This document shows positions 42,110-51,710 of a stretch of DNA of 64,000 bases, piece after piece; position 1 is the stretch's first letter, and every line of letters starts with the position of its first letter. The translations under genes were made by a program, and so were the position numbers. The stretch comes from Ravibacter arvi (GTDB lineage Bacteria; Bacteroidota; Bacteroidia; Cytophagales; Spirosomataceae): NCBI RefSeq assembly GCF_039540405.1, contig NZ_BAABEY010000036.1:682001-746000 (forward strand), read 5' to 3'. A model generated the notes under the pieces. It searched no databases. It was given only the letters and a program-made list of their open reading frames with translations, and had not been told where the DNA came from.

Positions 42110-43567
42110 ATGTACGATAAAAATATCGGAACCAAACAGAAGGCGCTGAAAATTAACCTGGATCAGCGCATTTATGGTTCTTTTGCGGAGATTGGTGCGG
42201 GGCAGGAAACGGCAGCCCAGTTTTTTAAAGCGGGCGGCGCTTCCGGTACAATTGCAAAAACCATGTCGGCGTATGACATGACTTTCAGCGATGCAATTTA
42301 CGGCCCGGAAGAGAGCGGCAGATATGTAGTGGAGTCCAGGCTGGTCAAGATGCTACACAAGGAGTATAGCCTGGTTGAAAAGAGGCTGTCGGAGAAGAGG
42401 GGGGCGGAAAGCCTTTTTTTTGCGTTTGCCAATACGGTAGTGGCGCTGAATTACCAGCGCACCAATGATCCTCATGGTTGGGTTGGCCTCCGGTTTCAGC
42501 TCACGCCCGGCGGAGCCTATAACGATGTCATTATCCACGTGCGAATGTTCAACCGTGACAATATCCAGCAGCAATGGGCGCTCGGCACTATCGGTGTGAA
42601 CCTGATTTACGGTTGCTTTTACTACCACAATTCGCCTGAAACGCTGTTGCTGTCGCTGATGGACGATTTGAGCCCTGAGGACATCGAAATTGATATGATC
42701 CGCTTTTCCGGGCCAGACTTTTCTGCTGTAGACAACCGGCTCATGAGCCTGCACCTGGTTAAAAACGGGTTTACCAATGCCGCACTGTTCGGTCCCGACG
42801 GGAATGTGATGCAGCCTACCGAGGCCTTTTATAAGAAGCATATCCTGCTTATGCGCGGGAGGTTAAGGCCCATTACCAATGTTCATGTCGACATGATTTC
42901 GCACGGAATGGAACAGTTCCTGGCCGAGCCTGATGTGAATGCCGAGCGGGTGATGCTGGTGTCGGAGCTGACGCTGCACAACCTGAAGTCGGATAAGGAC
43001 AATATCGACGAGAAAGATTTTCTCGATCGCGTAGATATTTTATGTTCACTGGGCCATAACGTTATGATTTCCAACTATCATGAGTACTACCGCCTGGTGT
43101 CGTACCTGTCGAGGCTTTCGAAGCTGAAATCCGGGCTTTTGGTAGGGATTCCCAGCCTGAAAAATATTTTTGACGAAACTCATTATACCTTTCTGCCCGG
43201 GGGGATCCTGGAATCTTTCGCGACGCTTTTCAGCAGGAACGTGAAACTCTTCGTTTACCCGACGCTGCGTGCGGACGGCAGCGTTCACAATTGCGAAAAT
43301 TTTGAATTGCCAATTACACTGGCGCCTCTTTTCCACTATCTGAAGCTGAACGACAAGATCGAAGATATCCGCAATTTCAATATCGAATTTATGAAATATA
43401 CCACCGACGAGGTATTGGGAATGGTGCAGAAAGGTGTGCCCGGTTGGGAGCGGCTGGTACCCGAAAGTGTCGCGGAAATGATTAAACAGAAATCTCTTTT
43501 CGGCTATCTTTTTGAGGAAATCGGAGATCAGAAATCGGAAATCAGCCCGCCGGTTTCCGATTTCTGA
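42110..43567 (+). CDS. Conserved Bacteroidota protein of unknown function, with a repeat-derived C terminus
   Basis: A 485-residue soluble protein from the ATG at 42110 (MYDKNIGTKQKALKINLDQ). Segments like YGSFAEIGAGQETAAQFFKAGGASGTIAKTMSAYDM recall a family found widely in the phylum and variously annotated as adenylyltransferase or TonB-related. I see neither a nucleotidyltransferase HxGH motif nor a signal peptide or barrel, so I leave the function open. The last 15 codons (from EIGDQKSE to the stop) are encoded by the left arm, loop and part of the right arm of a dispersed hairpin repeat, so the natural C terminus has been replaced. Confidence 0.85.
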   Translation: MYDKNIGTKQKALKINLDQRIYGSFAEIGAGQETAAQFFKAGGASGTIAKTMSAYDMTFSDAIYGPEESGRYVVESRLVKMLHKEYSLVEKRLSEKRGAESLFFAFANTVVALNYQRTNDPHGWVGLRFQLTPGGAYNDVIIHVRMFNRDNIQQQWALGTIGVNLIYGCFYYHNSPETLLLSLMDDLSPEDIEIDMIRFSGPDFSAVDNRLMSLHLVKNGFTNAALFGPDGNVMQPTEAFYKKHILLMRGRLRPITNVHVDMISHGMEQFLAEPDVNAERVMLVSELTLHNLKSDKDNIDEKDFLDRVDILCSLGHNVMISNYHEYYRLVSYLSRLSKLKSGLLVGIPSLKNIFDETHYTFLPGGILESFATLFSRNVKLFVYPTLRADGSVHNCENFELPITLAPLFHYLKLNDKIEDIRNFNIEFMKYTTDEVLGMVQKGVPGWERLVPESVAEMIKQKSLFGYLFEEIGDQKSEISPPVSDF

Positions 43568-43579
43568 TCTTCGATTTCC
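43516..43579. repeat. Dispersed hairpin repeat, copy 3, inside a gene end
   Basis: A 28-base left arm (43516-43543, beginning GGAAATCGGAGATCAG) and a 28-base right arm (43552-43579) pair with two mismatches around loop AGCCCGCC. The stop codon of the preceding gene (43565-43567) lies in the right arm. Confidence 0.85.
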
Positions 43580-43587
43580 ACCTCCCC

Positions 43588-44217
43588 ATGAACAGATTCG
43601 GTACGTTTTCGGACTTTGAGGCATATGTGGCAGACCGGCTTGTGAAAGACCTTCCGGGACGGACAGCGCATGGTCGGATGGCGGCCCCCCACTACAAGGG
43701 GTGGCCCCAGCCCCAGGAAAAATCCAGATGGAGTGCGGTGCTGATCCTTTTCTACCCTCAATACGATGAAATTGTTTTCCCGGTGATACAACGACCTACC
43801 TATGACGGGGTACATTCGGGTCAGATTGCTTTTCCGGGAGGAAAGATGGATGAGACAGACCAGGATCTCCACCAGACAGCCCTCAGGGAGGCCTGGGAAG
43901 AGATTGGGGTCCCGAAGGAGGAGGTCAAAATCCTGGGGCAATTGAGCGAGATTTATATCCTGGTAAGCGACATGCGGGTGGTGCCCGTGGTCGGCACCGT
44001 GCCGGCCCGTCCCCGCTTTGTCCCGGACGCGCGTGAAGTGCAGGAAATTAGGGAGATAGGTCTCTCCGGAATCCGGGATCGGCAAATTATCCGCGAGGGA
44101 AAAATCCCGGTCAGGGGCGGTTTTGTGAAATCTCCGTACTACGATTATGACGGTCTCCAAATCTGGGGTGCAACGGCTATGATGATCAGCGAGCTGCTGG
44201 AAATTATTGAAGGGTAG
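43588..44217 (+). CDS. NUDIX hydrolase, CoA pyrophosphatase type
   Basis: A 209-residue enzyme. The NUDIX box is GGKMDETDQDLHQTALREAWEE with IGV, preceded by the LILFYPQYDEIVFPVIQRP region and YDGVHSGQIAFPG, the pattern of the CoA/acyl-CoA pyrophosphatase subgroup (NudL-like). It would hydrolyse coenzyme A or other nucleoside diphosphate derivatives. Cytoplasmic. It starts just after the dispersed repeat. Confidence 0.88.
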   Translation: MNRFGTFSDFEAYVADRLVKDLPGRTAHGRMAAPHYKGWPQPQEKSRWSAVLILFYPQYDEIVFPVIQRPTYDGVHSGQIAFPGGKMDETDQDLHQTALREAWEEIGVPKEEVKILGQLSEIYILVSDMRVVPVVGTVPARPRFVPDAREVQEIREIGLSGIRDRQIIREGKIPVRGGFVKSPYYDYDGLQIWGATAMMISELLEIIEG

Positions 44218-44269
44218 CTATTTTTTTTATATTTTTACCGCAATAGCTATCAGTTTCCTCCGAGTATTT

Positions 44270-47008
44270 ATGGACGATAACGGCCACCTGCAGCCCGAAG
44301 AAGATCAAGAATTACACAGTAAGACACCAATATCCGGTTTGTATGAAAACTGGTTCATGGACTACGCCTCCTACGTAATTCTGGAGCGGGCGGTACCCGC
44401 AGTAGAAGATGGTTTGAAGCCGGTTCAGCGCCGTATTTTACATGCGCTCAACGAAATGGACGACGGCCGCTTCAACAAGGTTGCCAACGTTATCGGGTCT
44501 ACCATGCAGTACCATCCGCATGGTGATGCTTCTATTTACGACGCCATCGTCAACATCGGGCAAAAGGAACTCCTGTTTGATACCCAGGGGAACTGGGGGC
44601 ATATCCATACCGGGGATTCTGCGGCGGCAGGACGTTATATCGAAGTGCGGCTTTCCAAGTTCGGAAAGGAGGTTGTGTTTAACGACGATACAACCGAGTG
44701 GCAGATGTCGTACGACGGAAGGAAACGGGAACCGGTAACACTGCCGGTCAAATTTCCGCTGCTCCTGGCGCTTGGCGTGGAAGGTATAGCCGTCGGGCTT
44801 TCTACCAAAGTATTGCCGCACAATTTTTGCGAGCTGCTCGAAGCCTCCATCGATATTCTTAAGGGAAAGGATTTTGAAATCTACCCGGATTTTCAAACGG
44901 GCGGCCTGATCGATGTGTCCAATTATAATGACGGGCAGCGCGGCGGAAAGGTGAGGGTAAGGGCCCGCATTGAGGAAGAGGACAAAAAAATGCTGGTCAT
45001 CCGCGACATTCCTTTCGGCGTTACCACCACTTCCCTGTGCGATTCCATTGTGAAAGCGAATGATGCGGGAAAGATAAAAATCAAGAAAGTAGAAGACAAT
45101 ACCGCTGCGGAAGTCGAGATTCATGTCCACCTGGCGACTGGTGTTTCGCCGGATATTACCATGGATGCCCTGTATGCCTTCACGGACTGCGAGGTATCCA
45201 TTTCGCCCAACGCCTGTGTGATTGTGGATGAAAAACCGCAATTCATCTCCGTTAAAGATGTGCTGCGCGAAAGCACGGACCAGACCGTACACCTGCTGAA
45301 ACGGGAACAGGAAATCCGGAAGTTTGAATTATTGGAAAAGATCCTCTACGGATCGCTTGAAAAAATATTTATCGAAAACCGGATTTATCGTGACATTGAG
45401 GAAGCGGAAACGTTTGAGGCGGTAATCCAGATTATAGACAAGGGGCTGGAACCCTTTAAGCCCCAGTTCTACCGGGAGATAACAGAAGAGGATATTGTTG
45501 CGCTGACCGAGATAAGGATCAAGCGTATTTCCAAGTATGATGCTTTTCGGGCCGACGAGCTCATGCGCAAATGGGAGGCGGAGCTTGCTGAAACCGAGGA
45601 TAATCTGGCCAATATCGTCCGTTTCGCCATTGACTATTTCCGCGAACTGCTTCGCAAATACGGCAAGGGGCGTGAGCGGCGTACCGAGATACGAATGTTT
45701 AACCAGATTGCAGCCAACGTAGTAGCGGCCAATAACCAGAAGCTCTATGTAAACCGGGCGGACGGCTTTATCGGATTCGGGCTGAAGAAGGACGAATATG
45801 TGATGGATTGCTCTGATATCGATGATATTATCGTTTTCAGAGCTGACGGAACCTGCCTGGTTACAAAGATCCAGGATAAGGTTTTTGTAGGGAAAGACAT
45901 TATCCATTGCGAGGTGTTCGTCAAGAACAACGAGCGGAAAGTTTACAACCTCATATACGTGGACGGTAAAACCGGGGTGTCCTATGTGAAGCGTTTCCAG
46001 ATTACTTCAGTTACGCGGGACCGGGAATACCCGTTGACCCAGGGAACCCCGAAGTCGAGAATTACGTACTTTTCGGCCAATGACAATGGGGAGGCGGAAA
46101 CCATTACGGTAAATCTTCAGGCGCAGAGCAAGGCCAAAATCAAGCAGTTCGATTTTGATTTTTCCAAGATAGCGATCAAAAACAGGAGCGCTATGGGGAA
46201 TATCATGACGAAATACCCGGTTCGGAAAATTACCTTCAAGAATGCGGGCGTGTCTACACTTGGCGGCGCCGATATCTGGTTTGACAGGGTTATCGGACGC
46301 CTGAACCGGGATGAACGGGGAACGCATTTGGGCAACTTCGGCCCGACCGATCTCATCCTGGTCATATACAAGGACGGTACCTACGAACTGACCAGCTTTG
46401 ACCTTACCAACCATTACGAGCCCAATTTAATCGAGAGCCTTACCAAGTTTTCGCCTGATACGATTATTACGGCGGTTTACTACGACGGGAACCAGAAAGT
46501 TCATTATATCAAACGGTTCATGATTGAGACTTCGACCGTGGATAAGAAATTCCTGTTTATTTCGGATTCCAAAGGAAGCAAGCTGTTGCTGGCGTCCGTG
46601 GATCAGCGTCCGCGGTTGAAGCTCACCATTCAGCGTGCCGTCAAAGGAGATTTCGAAACGGAAGAGTTGCTGGCCGAAACGATGGTGGATGTCAGGGGCT
46701 GGCGCGCGATCGGGAACAAGATCAATGCCGTGAAAATTAAAGAAGCGGTTTGGCTGGAGCCGCTTGAAGTTCCGGATCCGGAACCTGAAGTGCAGCCGGA
46801 CGAGCCTCTGGAAGAGGAAGCCGTAGTGACTGAAGAGACGCTCGCCGCAACCGTGGATACTACAGAACCGGCGGATCTGACGCCGCAGCGGGATGATGCT
46901 CAGCCGGAACAGGCGGCTCCCGAATCGCCGGAGGGCGAGAAACCGAGGATCTACCCGAAGAAGACACCACCTCCGTCAAATGAAAATCAACTTGGTTTGT
47001 TTGAGTAA
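44270..47008 (+). CDS. parC: DNA topoisomerase IV / gyrase subunit A
   Basis: A 912-residue type IIA topoisomerase A subunit. The breakage-reunion domain begins GLYENWFMDYASYVILERAVP and contains KPVQRRILHALNEM, HPHGDASIYDAIV and the active-site Tyr in AAAGRYIEVRLSKFG. A long coiled coil and a C-terminal beta-propeller follow. The tail (about 830-912) is a Glu/Pro-rich acidic segment ending NQLGLFE. AAGRY in place of the AAMRYTE of GyrA, and no clear GyrA box, favour ParC. The ATG at 44270 is used; an open stretch from 44207 overlaps the upstream gene. The partner subunit is not in the window. Confidence 0.92.
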   Translation: MDDNGHLQPEEDQELHSKTPISGLYENWFMDYASYVILERAVPAVEDGLKPVQRRILHALNEMDDGRFNKVANVIGSTMQYHPHGDASIYDAIVNIGQKELLFDTQGNWGHIHTGDSAAAGRYIEVRLSKFGKEVVFNDDTTEWQMSYDGRKREPVTLPVKFPLLLALGVEGIAVGLSTKVLPHNFCELLEASIDILKGKDFEIYPDFQTGGLIDVSNYNDGQRGGKVRVRARIEEEDKKMLVIRDIPFGVTTTSLCDSIVKANDAGKIKIKKVEDNTAAEVEIHVHLATGVSPDITMDALYAFTDCEVSISPNACVIVDEKPQFISVKDVLRESTDQTVHLLKREQEIRKFELLEKILYGSLEKIFIENRIYRDIEEAETFEAVIQIIDKGLEPFKPQFYREITEEDIVALTEIRIKRISKYDAFRADELMRKWEAELAETEDNLANIVRFAIDYFRELLRKYGKGRERRTEIRMFNQIAANVVAANNQKLYVNRADGFIGFGLKKDEYVMDCSDIDDIIVFRADGTCLVTKIQDKVFVGKDIIHCEVFVKNNERKVYNLIYVDGKTGVSYVKRFQITSVTRDREYPLTQGTPKSRITYFSANDNGEAETITVNLQAQSKAKIKQFDFDFSKIAIKNRSAMGNIMTKYPVRKITFKNAGVSTLGGADIWFDRVIGRLNRDERGTHLGNFGPTDLILVIYKDGTYELTSFDLTNHYEPNLIESLTKFSPDTIITAVYYDGNQKVHYIKRFMIETSTVDKKFLFISDSKGSKLLLASVDQRPRLKLTIQRAVKGDFETEELLAETMVDVRGWRAIGNKINAVKIKEAVWLEPLEVPDPEPEVQPDEPLEEEAVVTEETLAATVDTTEPADLTPQRDDAQPEQAAPESPEGEKPRIYPKKTPPPSNENQLGLFE

Positions 47009-47020
47009 GCTTTTTGGCGC

Positions 47021-47722
47021 ATGATTTCGTGGTTTCGTGCTCGACGCTATTTGTTTACCGTAAAGACAGCATTAAAAGCACTGTCGTGGTGGTTTTGGCT
47101 GCTGATTGGTGCTTTGCTCCTGGTACTGGTATGCAATATTATTGTGATTGATGTCGCGCGGCCCTATACCTATTTTTCGATAGATTCGCTTCCCCCGCGA
47201 AATGCGGCCCTGGTTTTGGGTACCAGTAAAGGGTTGCTCGGTGGCGGCGACAACCTCTATTTCAAGTACCGGATGGAGGCGACGGCCAGGCTCTTCAAAA
47301 CGGGAAAAGTGCGTTACCTCATCCTGAGCGGCAATAATGACTCGGAGTATTACAACGAGCCGCAGGACATGCAGAAGGCGCTTCTCAAGCTTGGAGTCCC
47401 CGCCGATGCGATGATCCTGGACTTCTCGGGAAAGCGCACTTTCGACTCCATTTTGCGGGCCAAATTCCTTTTTAAGGAAACCAGCCTGACCATTATCTCA
47501 CAGAATTTTCACACGGCCCGCGCACTTTATATTGCCCACGAGGAAGGGCTTGACGCAATTGCTTTCGCAGCCCAGGATGTTCCCGAAAACTACTCTTATT
47601 ATACGCTGGTCCGGGAGTACCTGGCCAGGCCCAAAGCCATACTGGATGTTCATTTCCTGAACCCCCGGCCCGATTTGACCAGGAATAGTGAGCTCCGGAA
47701 GAAAACGGCGGAAACCGAATGA
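47021..47722 (+). CDS. SanA/ElyC-like DUF218 membrane protein
   Basis: A 233-residue protein with one N-terminal helix (LSWWFWLLIGALLLVLVCNI) and a DUF218 domain: AALVLGTSKGLLGGGDNLYFKYRMEATARLF, LILSGNNDS, TFDSILRAKFLF and LTIISQNFHTARALYIA. SanA-type proteins sit in the inner membrane facing the periplasm and affect envelope permeability. It begins 12 bases after parC, so it may be co-transcribed. Confidence 0.88.
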   Translation: MISWFRARRYLFTVKTALKALSWWFWLLIGALLLVLVCNIIVIDVARPYTYFSIDSLPPRNAALVLGTSKGLLGGGDNLYFKYRMEATARLFKTGKVRYLILSGNNDSEYYNEPQDMQKALLKLGVPADAMILDFSGKRTFDSILRAKFLFKETSLTIISQNFHTARALYIAHEEGLDAIAFAAQDVPENYSYYTLVREYLARPKAILDVHFLNPRPDLTRNSELRKKTAETE

Positions 47723-47806
47723 CAGGCGCTCCGCGGCGTACGGCAGCCGTGACCGTACCCGGTCGGTTTGTACGTTGCAGTACTTTTTTGCTACTTTGTA
47801 CCGCTT

Positions 47807-50329
47807 ATGACTACCGCACTAAAATTTAGACTATTTCTGTTTGTTGGCTTTGTCTTCATATTGACTGACGGGCGGGCTCAAACCACGGGTAAAATCAGGG
47901 GAAGGGTGACGGACGCAGCTACAGGCGAGGGAGTCCCTTTTGCTTCAGTAGCAATAACCGGTTCTGTTTCAGGAGGGAATACCGATTTTGACGGGTATTA
48001 CGCATTTTCTTTCTCTTTCCCCGCCGACTCTGTTTTTGTAACCAGTGTGGGGTACAGGCGAAGCGCCCGGAAAATTGTACATAACCAAGTCGAGCAGGTG
48101 GTGGATTTCCAGATCGCGGCCGACGTCCACGCGTTGCGGGAAGTAGTGGTGAGGGCCGGCGAAAACCCGGCATGGGCGATCATCCGCAGGGTGGTGGACC
48201 GGCGAAAGGTAAATAATCCTGACCGGCAAACCGCTTCTCAGTACGAAAGCTATACCAAAACCCAGATTGACGTCAACAAGCTTACCGACAAGTTTCGTAA
48301 CCGAAAGTCTGTCCGGCAGATCACGGATATCATTGACCAGTTTGAAGGGTTAAAAGGCGATGAAGGCGAGACGGTGGTGCCCGTATTTATTTCAGAGTCG
48401 GTTTCGGATGTTTTTCTGCGTACCGACCCGATGAAAAAGAAGGAAATTATCAGGAAGACCAAGGTTTCCGGCATCGGTATGGACGACAGCGGCCTGGTGT
48501 CGCAGGTGATCGGCTCGTCTTTCCAGCAGTATAACTTTTACAAAGACTGGCTGAGGATTGTTGAAAAGGACTTTGTTTCGCCCATCTCGGATTCCTGGAA
48601 ATTGTACTACGAATATTTCCTGTCTGACAGTGTAAAAAACGGTGAAGTGTACGACTACAAAATCGAATTTGAACCGAAACGCAAACAGGACCTGGCCTTT
48701 TTGGGATCTATGTGGATAGACGGGGAGACCTATGCGCTTACCCGGATAGATGTTTCCATCCTCAAAGAAACCAATATCAACTATATCGATAATCTGCGGA
48801 TTCAACAGGAATATGACCAGCCGGAGGAAGGATCAGCCTGGCTGCCATTTAAAACCCGGGTGGTGATCGATGTGGAGCAGATTAATAAAACTGCGCCCGG
48901 CCTCCTCCTCAAATTTTACACGACCAACAGCAATTTCCTCCTCGATCAGCCCAAACACCCGCGTTTCTACGATACCGCCATCGAACTAAGCGACGATTAT
49001 ATGGATTTTGAGCCCGACTTCTGGCAAAAGAAGCGGCCGGAAAACCTGTCGGACGCGGAGAAATTGTCGTTTCAGGCAATTGACTCCATTTCAAACGTGC
49101 CGATGATCAGGACCTACACCGAAATACTGAACGTTTTCGTGAACGGCTATAAGAATATCGACCGGCTAAATGTAGATTTTGGCCCCTACCTCTATGCTTA
49201 TGCCTTCAATAACGTGGAGGGGCACCGGCTGCGCCTTGGCTTTAAGACGGATGAAGAGTTCAGTAAAAAGTGGATTTTCAGCGGCTATGGCGCCTATGGA
49301 TTCAAGGACAGGCAATGGAAATACCGCTTAGGCGTGGATCATATTTTTTCCAGGAAACCCTGGACCACCGGTGGGATTCACTACCAATATGACATTGAGC
49401 GGCTGGGGCTTACCAGGGAAAACCTGGCCAACAGCAGTATTTTCGGGGCCTTTTCCAGGTACGGGAATTTTCGGAGAGCCTACATGCAGCGTGACGGCTA
49501 CCTCTACCTGAAGCGGGAAATTGCCAAGGGGCTCACCCACCAGATTACCCTTAGAAACCGGACTTTCGACCCGCTTTTCCAATTTTTGTACCGGACCGAC
49601 CTGTCAAAGGGAGATCAATCGCCATTGGGGAGCTTTTACCGGACTACGGAACTTGAATTTGAAACCAGGCTGGCACACCGCGAAACGTTCCTGCAAAATA
49701 ACAACGAACGGATCAGCCTCGGGAACGACAACGCGCCGATTGTATCGATCCGGTATGCCATCGGGCTTAAGGGAATGCTGGGCGGCGATTTTTACTACCA
49801 CAAGCTCAGGCTCAATGTGAAACAGAGCTTCAGGCTCGGCTTTATCGGGCGAACTACCTATGAAGCCAATTTTGGTTACATTCCGTCCCAACTTCCTTAT
49901 CCAATGCTTTATACGCCGCTGGGTAATGAGTCCTGGTTTTATGTTGAGAATGCTTTTAACCTGATGAACTATTTCGAGTTTGTCAGCGACCGGTATGCCA
50001 CACTGAGGCTGGAACATGATGACAACGGTTTTGTCCTGAACCGTATTCCGGCGATCAGGCGGCTCAAGCTGCGGCTCCTTGCCACAGGCAGGCTTTATTA
50101 CGGCGACCTGAGCCCCAGTAACCGTAACATTACGCCAACGCATGATGCACTTGGAAATGAAATGGAGACTTTTAAAACGCTCGGACGACGGCCTTATATG
50201 GAAGTCGGCTACGGGCTCAATAATATTTTCAGGGTCGGACGAATTGATTTCGTCCACCGGTTGACCTACCGGAATGAGCCTTCCGTAAGTAAATTTGGCG
50301 TAAAAGTGTCGTTCTGGTTCAATATTTGA
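47807..50329 (+). CDS. DUF5686 / carboxypeptidase-regulatory-like outer-membrane protein
   Basis: An 840-residue protein. A signal peptide (FRLFLFVGFVFILTDGRAQ) is followed by a carboxypeptidase D regulatory-like domain (IRGRVTDAATGEGVPFASVAI .. DGYYAFSF). A long DUF5686 region ends in alternating strands and the aromatic-terminal FGVKVSFWFNI expected of an outer-membrane beta-barrel. The ATG at 47807 gives the signal peptide; the frame is open from 47768. The role is unknown; similar proteins occur near polysaccharide or TonB systems. Confidence 0.87.
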   Translation: MTTALKFRLFLFVGFVFILTDGRAQTTGKIRGRVTDAATGEGVPFASVAITGSVSGGNTDFDGYYAFSFSFPADSVFVTSVGYRRSARKIVHNQVEQVVDFQIAADVHALREVVVRAGENPAWAIIRRVVDRRKVNNPDRQTASQYESYTKTQIDVNKLTDKFRNRKSVRQITDIIDQFEGLKGDEGETVVPVFISESVSDVFLRTDPMKKKEIIRKTKVSGIGMDDSGLVSQVIGSSFQQYNFYKDWLRIVEKDFVSPISDSWKLYYEYFLSDSVKNGEVYDYKIEFEPKRKQDLAFLGSMWIDGETYALTRIDVSILKETNINYIDNLRIQQEYDQPEEGSAWLPFKTRVVIDVEQINKTAPGLLLKFYTTNSNFLLDQPKHPRFYDTAIELSDDYMDFEPDFWQKKRPENLSDAEKLSFQAIDSISNVPMIRTYTEILNVFVNGYKNIDRLNVDFGPYLYAYAFNNVEGHRLRLGFKTDEEFSKKWIFSGYGAYGFKDRQWKYRLGVDHIFSRKPWTTGGIHYQYDIERLGLTRENLANSSIFGAFSRYGNFRRAYMQRDGYLYLKREIAKGLTHQITLRNRTFDPLFQFLYRTDLSKGDQSPLGSFYRTTELEFETRLAHRETFLQNNNERISLGNDNAPIVSIRYAIGLKGMLGGDFYYHKLRLNVKQSFRLGFIGRTTYEANFGYIPSQLPYPMLYTPLGNESWFYVENAFNLMNYFEFVSDRYATLRLEHDDNGFVLNRIPAIRRLKLRLLATGRLYYGDLSPSNRNITPTHDALGNEMETFKTLGRRPYMEVGYGLNNIFRVGRIDFVHRLTYRNEPSVSKFGVKVSFWFNI

Positions 50330-50338
50330 CCCGGAATT

Positions 50339-51334
50339 TCATTTTATGTGCCGGGTGTCTTTTTCACTAAACCTGAGGTAAACGGTCTGATCGGGTTTGA
50401 GGTCATTGCGCAGGCGGTAAACCACCCACCACAAGCCGTTTTCCAGCTCGCAGCTATACTCCCAGTGGAGTCCGCGGAAATGGGTGTGACGGATCCTGCC
50501 GGTCATATGCGGACCGACCGGCTCTTGTCGCGACACGCGGACTTTTTCCGGTCGTATAAATTTCCGGCCGGTTTTATCCAGCCAGTTGACGTTTCCGGTA
50601 AGTTCGGCCACATAGGCGCTTACCGGCAAATCGTAGACTTCGATCGGCGTACCGCTCTGAACGATTTTTCCCTTTCGCAGGACGATCAGACTGTCGGCCC
50701 AATCCATGGCTTCGGTAGGCGCATGGGTGACAAAAATGCAGGATTGTCTTTCCCGGGCTTTTAACTGCTGGAAAAGGCGCGTGAGGCGCGAGCGGTTCAG
50801 CCCATCCAGGTGCGCAAAAGTTTCGTCAAGCAATAGCAGGTCCGGCAGCTCCGACAGGGCCATCGCTATCGCCGTCCTTTGTTTTTCGCCGCCGGAAAGT
50901 GTTTTGGCTTTCTGGTTCCTGACTTCTTCCAGACCTGCCAGTTCGATCAGTTCATTGGTCCGCTGTGCAACATAGGCGGGCCGCTCCAACCGGATAGGAT
51001 AGGCGATATTCTCCCGGACGGTTTGCCCGGGGAATAAGTGAAATTCCTGGTGAACCAGCTTGATTTTAGGGTGTCCTTTGAGCAGTTGCGAGCCTACATG
51101 CGGTAATTCTTTCCCATGAAGAAAAGCCGCTCCTTTGTCGGCATCCAGGTGCCTGGCGGCAATTTGCAGAAGGGTGCTTTTGCCCGAACCGCTTTCTCCC
51201 AAAATCCCGATCCAATGCCCCTCCGGAACCCGGATTGTAATATTTTCGAGTGCGGGCAGCTGATCGTAGGTTTTGGAAACTTCTTTCAGCTCAAATATGG
51301 AAAGCGGTTGTGTTGTTTTTTTGTTTTCCCGCAT
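50339..51334 (-). CDS. Orphan ABC transporter ATP-binding protein (with TOBE-like tail)
   Basis: A 331-residue ABC ATPase: Walker A GILGESGSGKSTLLQ, Q-loop LVHQEFHLFPGQ, signature LSGGEKQRTAIAMAL, Walker B LLLLDETFAHLD, H-loop VTHAPTEAMDWAD. The C-terminal 90 residues form a TOBE-like domain (FIRPEKVRVSRQE.. RHTHFRGLHWEYSCEL), as in importer ATPases of the Fe/polyamine/molybdate type. No permease or binding protein is adjacent, so its partner is elsewhere or it works alone. It converges on the DUF5686 gene. Confidence 0.87.
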   Translation of the reverse strand: MRENKKTTQPLSIFELKEVSKTYDQLPALENITIRVPEGHWIGILGESGSGKSTLLQIAARHLDADKGAAFLHGKELPHVGSQLLKGHPKIKLVHQEFHLFPGQTVRENIAYPIRLERPAYVAQRTNELIELAGLEEVRNQKAKTLSGGEKQRTAIAMALSELPDLLLLDETFAHLDGLNRSRLTRLFQQLKARERQSCIFVTHAPTEAMDWADSLIVLRKGKIVQSGTPIEVYDLPVSAYVAELTGNVNWLDKTGRKFIRPEKVRVSRQEPVGPHMTGRIRHTHFRGLHWEYSCELENGLWWVVYRLRNDLKPDQTVYLRFSEKDTRHIK

Positions 51335-51710
51335 GAATGGCAGTGCTTTGGAGTTTTGTGCTCAGAGGTACCGCTAATTTATCAGGAACAGGCGAGAATA
51401 GAAAGTTCAGGAAATTTCCGGCCGGAGACAACCGCCCTGTAAGGCCAATTATTGCAGAGATTAAGCGGGCCGGGCACGAAAAGAGAGTGGCATGACGTTG
51501 TTGATGCGGGGTGAGACGCCGGGTTTGAGAGATGAGCATAAGTCTTTTTACCTCAAATGTCACCCCTCAAACCTTATATATTAACACTCACCCCTTCTAT
51601 GCACATGAAATAGCCACGAGCTTTGAGGTATTAGCTACTAGCGGCACACAAACGGCTGATGAATAAATAGCTCACCCCTCACAGCTCAGAGCTCAAACCT
51701 TTTTATACGG
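51335..51710. repeat. Repeat-rich intergenic stretch before the DUF4374 gene
   Basis: No gene. Words related to those after rnz occur: GGGGTGAGACGCCGGGTTTG, CTCAAATGTCACCCCTCAAA, ACTCACCCC and CTCACCCCTCACAGCTCAGA. They are partly inverted with respect to each other, so the stretch looks like a degenerate dispersed element. Confidence 0.4.

Noticed and set aside
42110..43567. Annotation as TonB-dependent receptor or nicotinate-nucleotide adenylyltransferase
   Set aside because: No signal peptide, barrel, plug or HxGH motif is visible.
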